A DNA stretch of 64,000 nt, from positions 213,959 through 277,958 of the forward strand of contig NW_026516725.1 in assembly GCF_025766255.1 (NCBI RefSeq). Reading direction: 5' to 3'. The notes beneath the pieces were generated by a model, which was given only the letters and a program-made list of their open reading frames with translations, did no database searches and was not told the origin of the DNA. Origin of the DNA: Zychaea mexicana (Eukaryota; Mucoromycota; Mucoromycetes; Mucorales; Lichtheimiaceae). Position 1 is the stretch's first letter; every line of letters starts with the position of its first letter. This document shows positions 60,437-64,000 of this stretch, piece by piece. Made by a program: the position numbers and the translations under genes.

Positions 60437-60730
60437 GGCCTGGTCGATCCTGGTCTGTGCTGCCGCATCCTGTTGTAACGTCTTAGTTTGTGTAAGAGTT
60501 ACGAATCCCGTTTAATAGGATGGATAGTATAAGAAAAGCTGATAAATGTGGATGAAATGCTAAGTATTAAGCAAAAGAGATGAAATAGAAGTGTGGGAGT
60601 TCAACAACCAGGAATTATTACGTCTGGAGCCACAAAAGACAATCCTTTTGATAGGAAAGGGAAAAGCTAAGTTAAGAGAAAGAGAAGCTAAAGAACTGAA
60701 CTGTTTATTATTCAATACAAAATATTGGTC

Positions 60731-60903
60731 TATTTATACTAATTCTAATACACTATCTATATCTAATCTAATTGGTGCCTGATCCAATGGATACCGCAGT
60801 AGTGCGAAATGGTTTTGCACCTGGTGTGAGTTGGTTTTGCACTCGCAGTAAGAGTGGTGTTGCGCAGTAAGCGTATTGTTGCGGGTGTGAGATAAATTTG
60901 CAC
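60731..60903 (-). promoter_or_regulatory. TATA box with three upstream 19-bp imperfect palindromes
   Basis: TATAAATA on the minus strand at 60731-60738. Palindromes of the form GTGYGA(n7)TTTGCAC at 60802-60820, 60824-60842 and 60885-60903. Same design as the promoter at 61745-61935. It would drive minus-strand transcription toward the RT-RH frame, through a pyrimidine-rich leader (60.5-60.7 kb). Confidence 0.5.
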
Positions 60904-61056
60904 TCATAGTTACACCAAGTCTGTGATGAAAATGATAGAGAGTAAACTGACAGATAGTGATACAAGTAGATTACAAAGTCAATACTAAGGGGAAGAGCCC
61001 GTTTATTGATACGAATGTATTGGGGACAACAAGGTAGGTTACATATCCTGGGCCCC

Positions 61057-61680
61057 TTAAGGACGCACGTCCCGGGCGAAAGCAAACGTATTTGTAGATG
61101 ACAAGGTATTGTAGTAACTATGTATAAGAGCGTGGAGCTTGGAATCACCGGTGATGTAGGTGTCGTGTATGTGTTGTTTAAGATACACGCGGATAGCTCC
61201 TTGGCGTTCTAGTTCGCTCGGAATTCTTGACAGTACTATGGCTAGACGGTGTGCGATACGATTTGCTAGTAAGCGGCGGTTGGCGTCGAGATCCTCCTTT
61301 AGCTGTTGTTGCCAGAGGTGTAGTGACACGCAATCTTGCGTGAGATCGTAGTAAAGGCCCATCTCGGCTCGGCGGTTCCGAGCTTCTGGATCCAATGCGG
61401 GTGGTACAAATTCCGGGTCGACTGAACGATACTCGACTCGTCCATTATTGTTGAGAACCAGGCGAGGACCAGGCGCGTCGGCATTGCTTCCCCAGGGCGA
61501 GGGATATTGCTGCAGAGCCGGTTGTTGGGTATTGTTTGTTGTATCTGGTGTCGTGTCGAGTGAGTGCGGTGTAGCTTCGTCGTGGACCCAGGCAGGGGTG
61601 CTGTTAACCGAGATCGCATCCGGGAACATGCCCGAAAAGTCCGGAGTTGTAGGTTCGTAGGGTGACGAAAAGAGGGACAT
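61057..61680 (-). CDS. 207-residue protein of unknown function, between mobile elements
   Basis: Single frame from a true ATG at 61680 (MSLFSSPYEPTTPDFSGM). N-terminal third is Pro/Thr/Ser-rich, probably disordered; residues about 100-195 look helical and folded (ALDPEARNRRAEMGLYYDLT, then long Arg/Leu helices, ALIHSYYNTLSS). It is not an RT, protease or integrase; a gag-like or accessory protein of a neighbouring element is possible. A TATA box lies about 65 nt upstream and a five-copy palindrome array just beyond that, so it looks actively promoted. Confidence 0.6.
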   Translation of the reverse strand: MSLFSSPYEPTTPDFSGMFPDAISVNSTPAWVHDEATPHSLDTTPDTTNNTQQPALQQYPSPWGSNADAPGPRLVLNNNGRVEYRSVDPEFVPPALDPEARNRRAEMGLYYDLTQDCVSLHLWQQQLKEDLDANRRLLANRIAHRLAIVLSRIPSELERQGAIRVYLKQHIHDTYITGDSKLHALIHSYYNTLSSTNTFAFARDVRP

Positions 61681-61744
61681 GTTAAGGCTGTTTAATGTGG
61701 TCTAGGTATTGTATTTTCTTTGGTTTCATTCACAGATTCCGGTG

Positions 61745-61935
61745 TATTTATACTTTAGATTAATAGTGGCCCGAATGAAGTGTGAAGTGATTTTGCACCT
61801 TCATGGTAGTGATGTGTGAAGTGATTTTGCACCTTCATGGTAGTGGTGTGTGAAATGTTTTTACACTTGTCGGGTTATCGAGGTGTGAAAGGATTGTGCA
61901 CCTTCATAATAGCGAGGTGTGAAAAGATTGTACAC
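61745..61935 (-). promoter_or_regulatory. TATA box and five 19-bp imperfect palindromes at 34-35 bp spacing
   Basis: TATAAATA at 61745-61752 on the minus strand, about 65 nt before the ATG at 61680. Upstream copies of GTGTGAA(n5)TT(T/G)(T/G)(C/A)CAC at 61780-61798, 61814-61832, 61848-61866, 61883-61901 and 61917-61935. Start-to-start spacing is 34, 34, 35 and 34 bp. The half-sites GTGYGA and TGCAC/TACAC are inverted. Probable binding sites for a dimeric regulator. Confidence 0.6.
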
Positions 61936-62178
61936 CTTCGTGCACTTGCGGGGTTGGAGCGGCTCGATGTATTTGTGCCACCAGCTTCAAATAAGCTTTG
62001 TGGGGTACTTTGACAGGTTGTTATGGCTTGATAACTTGTTGATCAAATGACGAGTTTGAGAGTGTATATGATGTTAATTTTATTTTTATTTTTATTTTTT
62101 ATTTTTATTTTTATTTTTTGCCTTGTTTTGTTTTGTGTTATTGATTATCTTCTATTATATGTATAGTGATGTTGACGA
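61936..62178. other. Spacer with (ATTTTT)n tract
   Basis: Between the palindrome array and the integrase stop. Contains an A/T repeat (TATTTTTATTTTTATT type) at about 62074-62118. No gene seen. Confidence 0.6.
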
Positions 62179-63996
62179 CTATGATATAAAGAGGTGGGGC
62201 GATGGCTCGTTGTTGAGTTTTCGTCGTTTGTTGGGATTTGTGTCGTCTTCTGGAAAATGCTTGTTCAGCAGATTACGAAAACTCTTGCCTCGTGCCAGTT
62301 GCGTCGTTGGTAAGTCATTGAGTTGGTAAATGTCACGTAAGGTTTTATAGCGGTTTTGTGCATTAGCGCATTTATTGCGTAAATGCGGACTATTCTGGAT
62401 TACTTGATACAGTGTTTCGGCCGTCTTGATTCTATGTGCGGGTAGTCGAATTCTGGCCTCTTCCCATTCTGCCAATTGTCGAATCATCTGTACCAGATCG
62501 GCTGGCAAGATGTCATCCAGGGGGGCTCCCAAAAACGCCAGCACCTGCTGGATGTCGAAGGTGGTCGCAGCAGAAGAGTCTTCCATACAATTGTCGGGTG
62601 TGTTTACCGCTAGAGGCATGATATTGGCCATGTCGCTGACTTGTTGTGCTGTGTTATGGTCCATGAGGGTCAGAGACTGGTTGGCCGGTGGAGAGGCAGT
62701 GAGTGTAGGTCTAAAGTGGACATCTGGCAACTTATATATACACAATCTGTTGCCGTGAAATACTCCGCGTAGTATGTCTCCTTGTAAGGTTTTGAGCTGA
62801 TAACCATTTTTGTTGTTAACTTGATGGACAATATAAGGTCCCAGCCATTTGAGTTCGAGTTTTCCACTCCAAGATGTTTCTATTGCATTGTTATATACAA
62901 GGACAACGTCGCCGACACTAAATGGTGGTTGCAATAGGTGGTTGCGTTTAGCTAGCACCTTCTTGTCAATGGTTTTCTTCTGATTTTCCTGAGATATCTT
63001 AATCGTGGCCGCGGCTTGTTGTCTAATTTGACGTAACTTGTGAAGTTGTATCCTCATGCGTTGTGCAATCTGTTCAGGTGTCCAGTCAAGATCGGCATCG
63101 GTGCGCGTGGATTCGTCCATTAGTCTATCGAAAGGTGTATTGGGATCTACTCCATACAACATGGCAAATGGACTTTTTTGTGTGGAAGCCTGACGGATCG
63201 TGTTGTATGAGAATAAAGCTGCGGGTAAATAGGTACACCAGTCATCACGTTCTTTCAGTGGAAGTTTTCGCAGGATTAAACCAATTGTTTTGTTCAGACG
63301 TTCGACCTCTCCATTGACCGATGCGACAAAAGGACTAATCTTTTTGACTGTAAATCCCCAAATCTTTTGTACTTCTTCCATGAGTCCGTTTGCCAGAGGT
63401 TTTCCGTTATCATGGATCATGGACGAAGGGGTTCCAAATTTGCAAATGATATCCTCGTATAGAAAGGTTGCAACTTCCGTGGCGTTGGCATGACGTACGG
63501 CCTTAGCTACTGCCCATTTAGTAAAGTAGTCGATACACACAATAATGTACTGAGACCCGCGTCGCGAAGTCTTTAGGTGTTTAATGTCTAGGCCCCAACA
63601 TCGAAATGGTTCGGGTTCTATCGGGATAGGGATAAGCAACTCGTTGCGTGTTTGCTTCTTTTGTCGCTGACAATGATCACATCGAGAAATCGCGTCCTTG
63701 ATATCTTTTTTCATCGTCTCCCAGAAATATTTGCGCGAAATTTTATAATATGTGTTTTCTGTGGCGAAATGGCCTCCGAAAGGGTGAAAGTGGAATTGCC
63801 AAATACAGTTATCGGCCTCCGATTTGGTGAGGACTAATCGTGGTGAATCACCGTTGCGTCGGTACAGTCGATCGTTATATGTGAAGTAGTGTTTGCTTTG
63901 ACTGTCAAGGAAACGCTGTTGTTGTCTCGTGATGCCCGGAGGATACTCGAGAGTATCTAGATAGTACTGTAGCAGTGATAATTTGATAGGGTCCAT
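62179..63996 (-). CDS. Stand-alone Ty3-type integrase (Ginger/KRBA2-like) protein
   Basis: 605 residues from an ATG at 63996. Order: N-terminal leader with TYNDRLYRRNGDSPRLVL; HHCC zinc finger (FHFHPFGGHFATENTYYKIS ... CDHCQRQK); catalytic core with D in RCWGLDIKHL, D in MIHDNGKPLANG, E in SVNGEVERLNKTIG, so the DDE triad is present; GPY/F-like module (KWLGPYIVHQVNNKNGYQL); then a C-terminal domain of about 190 residues ending in an NLS-like NKRRKLN. There is no RT or protease in the frame, as in Ginger-type DNA transposons and KRBA2-like genes. Because the window ends 4 nt upstream, a preceding pol exon cannot be excluded. No terminal repeats identified. Confidence 0.8.
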   Translation of the reverse strand: MDPIKLSLLQYYLDTLEYPPGITRQQQRFLDSQSKHYFTYNDRLYRRNGDSPRLVLTKSEADNCIWQFHFHPFGGHFATENTYYKISRKYFWETMKKDIKDAISRCDHCQRQKKQTRNELLIPIPIEPEPFRCWGLDIKHLKTSRRGSQYIIVCIDYFTKWAVAKAVRHANATEVATFLYEDIICKFGTPSSMIHDNGKPLANGLMEEVQKIWGFTVKKISPFVASVNGEVERLNKTIGLILRKLPLKERDDWCTYLPAALFSYNTIRQASTQKSPFAMLYGVDPNTPFDRLMDESTRTDADLDWTPEQIAQRMRIQLHKLRQIRQQAAATIKISQENQKKTIDKKVLAKRNHLLQPPFSVGDVVLVYNNAIETSWSGKLELKWLGPYIVHQVNNKNGYQLKTLQGDILRGVFHGNRLCIYKLPDVHFRPTLTASPPANQSLTLMDHNTAQQVSDMANIMPLAVNTPDNCMEDSSAATTFDIQQVLAFLGAPLDDILPADLVQMIRQLAEWEEARIRLPAHRIKTAETLYQVIQNSPHLRNKCANAQNRYKTLRDIYQLNDLPTTQLARGKSFRNLLNKHFPEDDTNPNKRRKLNNEPSPHLFIS

Positions 63997-64000
63997 TGTT

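Larger units (their letters stand above)
57486..60490 (-). mobile_element. DIRS-like tyrosine-recombinase retrotransposon, 5'-truncated
   Basis: The minus strand carries RT-RNase H (58739-60436 and slightly upstream) overlapping a tyrosine recombinase (57648-58802), the gene order of DIRS elements. No LTRs and no DDE integrase belong to it. A 36-bp segment inside the recombinase C-terminus (57694-57729) recurs inverted at 57486-57521, which fits the inverted-terminal/internal-repeat design of DIRS. No gag-like ORF precedes the RT in frame, and the RT frame is closed by a stop near 60497, so the 5' part is missing or spliced. The right boundary is approximate. Confidence 0.8.

Noticed and set aside
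1..64000. CRISPR arrays, bacterial operons, prophage or riboswitches
   Set aside because: The window is intron-bearing fungal nuclear DNA. The only regular spaced repeats (61.8 kb, 50.1-51.8 kb) are palindromic promoter sites or tandem satellites without unique spacers.

Overview
The window is nuclear DNA of a filamentous fungus, most likely an early-diverging Mucoromycota (Mucorales-type) species. Evidence: compact genes with many 50-110 bp GT-AG introns, a myosin-motor chitin synthase, a CHD6-9/Kismet-type remodeller (a subfamily I do not expect in Dikarya), a DIRS-type tyrosine-recombinase retroelement, and AT-rich intergenic DNA full of microsatellites. The species call is inference; no rRNA or marker gene is present. 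Gene models below were made by reading splice sites by eye and checking that exon phases close.

Layout. 0-3.2 kb: 5' part of a chitin synthase with N-terminal myosin-like motor (minus strand, runs off the left edge). 3.2-20.4 kb: gene-poor DNA with one small multi-exon gene of unknown function (8.0-8.8 kb), a frame-broken relic of a DMT transporter (10.8-11.0 kb), direct and inverted repeats (14.9-15.8 kb) and a low-complexity membrane-anchored protein gene (16.2-17.9 kb). 20.4-24.8 kb: two mitochondrial dicarboxylate-carrier paralogues, head to head, with near-identical exon lengths. 27.7-34.8 kb: a 16-exon CHD6-9-like chromatin remodeller, followed tail to tail by an MFS anion:cation symporter. 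38.4-46.3 kb: a tight housekeeping block: NPL4 (ubiquitin segregase cofactor), an RRN7/TAF1B-like Pol I factor, TFB5 (TFIIH) and VPS27 (ESCRT-0), the last two sharing a 194-bp divergent promoter.

46.4-49.1 kb holds the most interesting pair: an HD-domain protein whose metal- and substrate-binding residues match the diiron oxygenase PhnZ, divergently paired across 616 bp with a phytanoyl-CoA-dioxygenase-family Fe/2-oxoglutarate enzyme of PhnY/TmpA type. In bacteria such pairs oxidise a 2-aminoethylphosphonate (hydroxylation, then C-P cleavage to glycine or glycine betaine plus phosphate). Here it would be a eukaryotic, intron-bearing version.

49-64 kb is repeat-rich: tandem arrays (50.1-51.8 kb), a decayed DDE transposase (54.0-54.8 kb), a short TIR element with TA flanks (55.4 kb), an intact DMT/EamA transporter (56-57.2 kb), a 5'-truncated DIRS-like element (57.5-60.5 kb), a 207-aa unknown ORF, two promoters that carry arrays of a 19-bp imperfect palindrome upstream of a TATA box, and a stand-alone Ty3-type integrase gene at the right edge.

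Limits: I did not run tRNA, rRNA or repeat searches. Many open frames in AT-rich DNA begin at non-ATG codons and were ignored.
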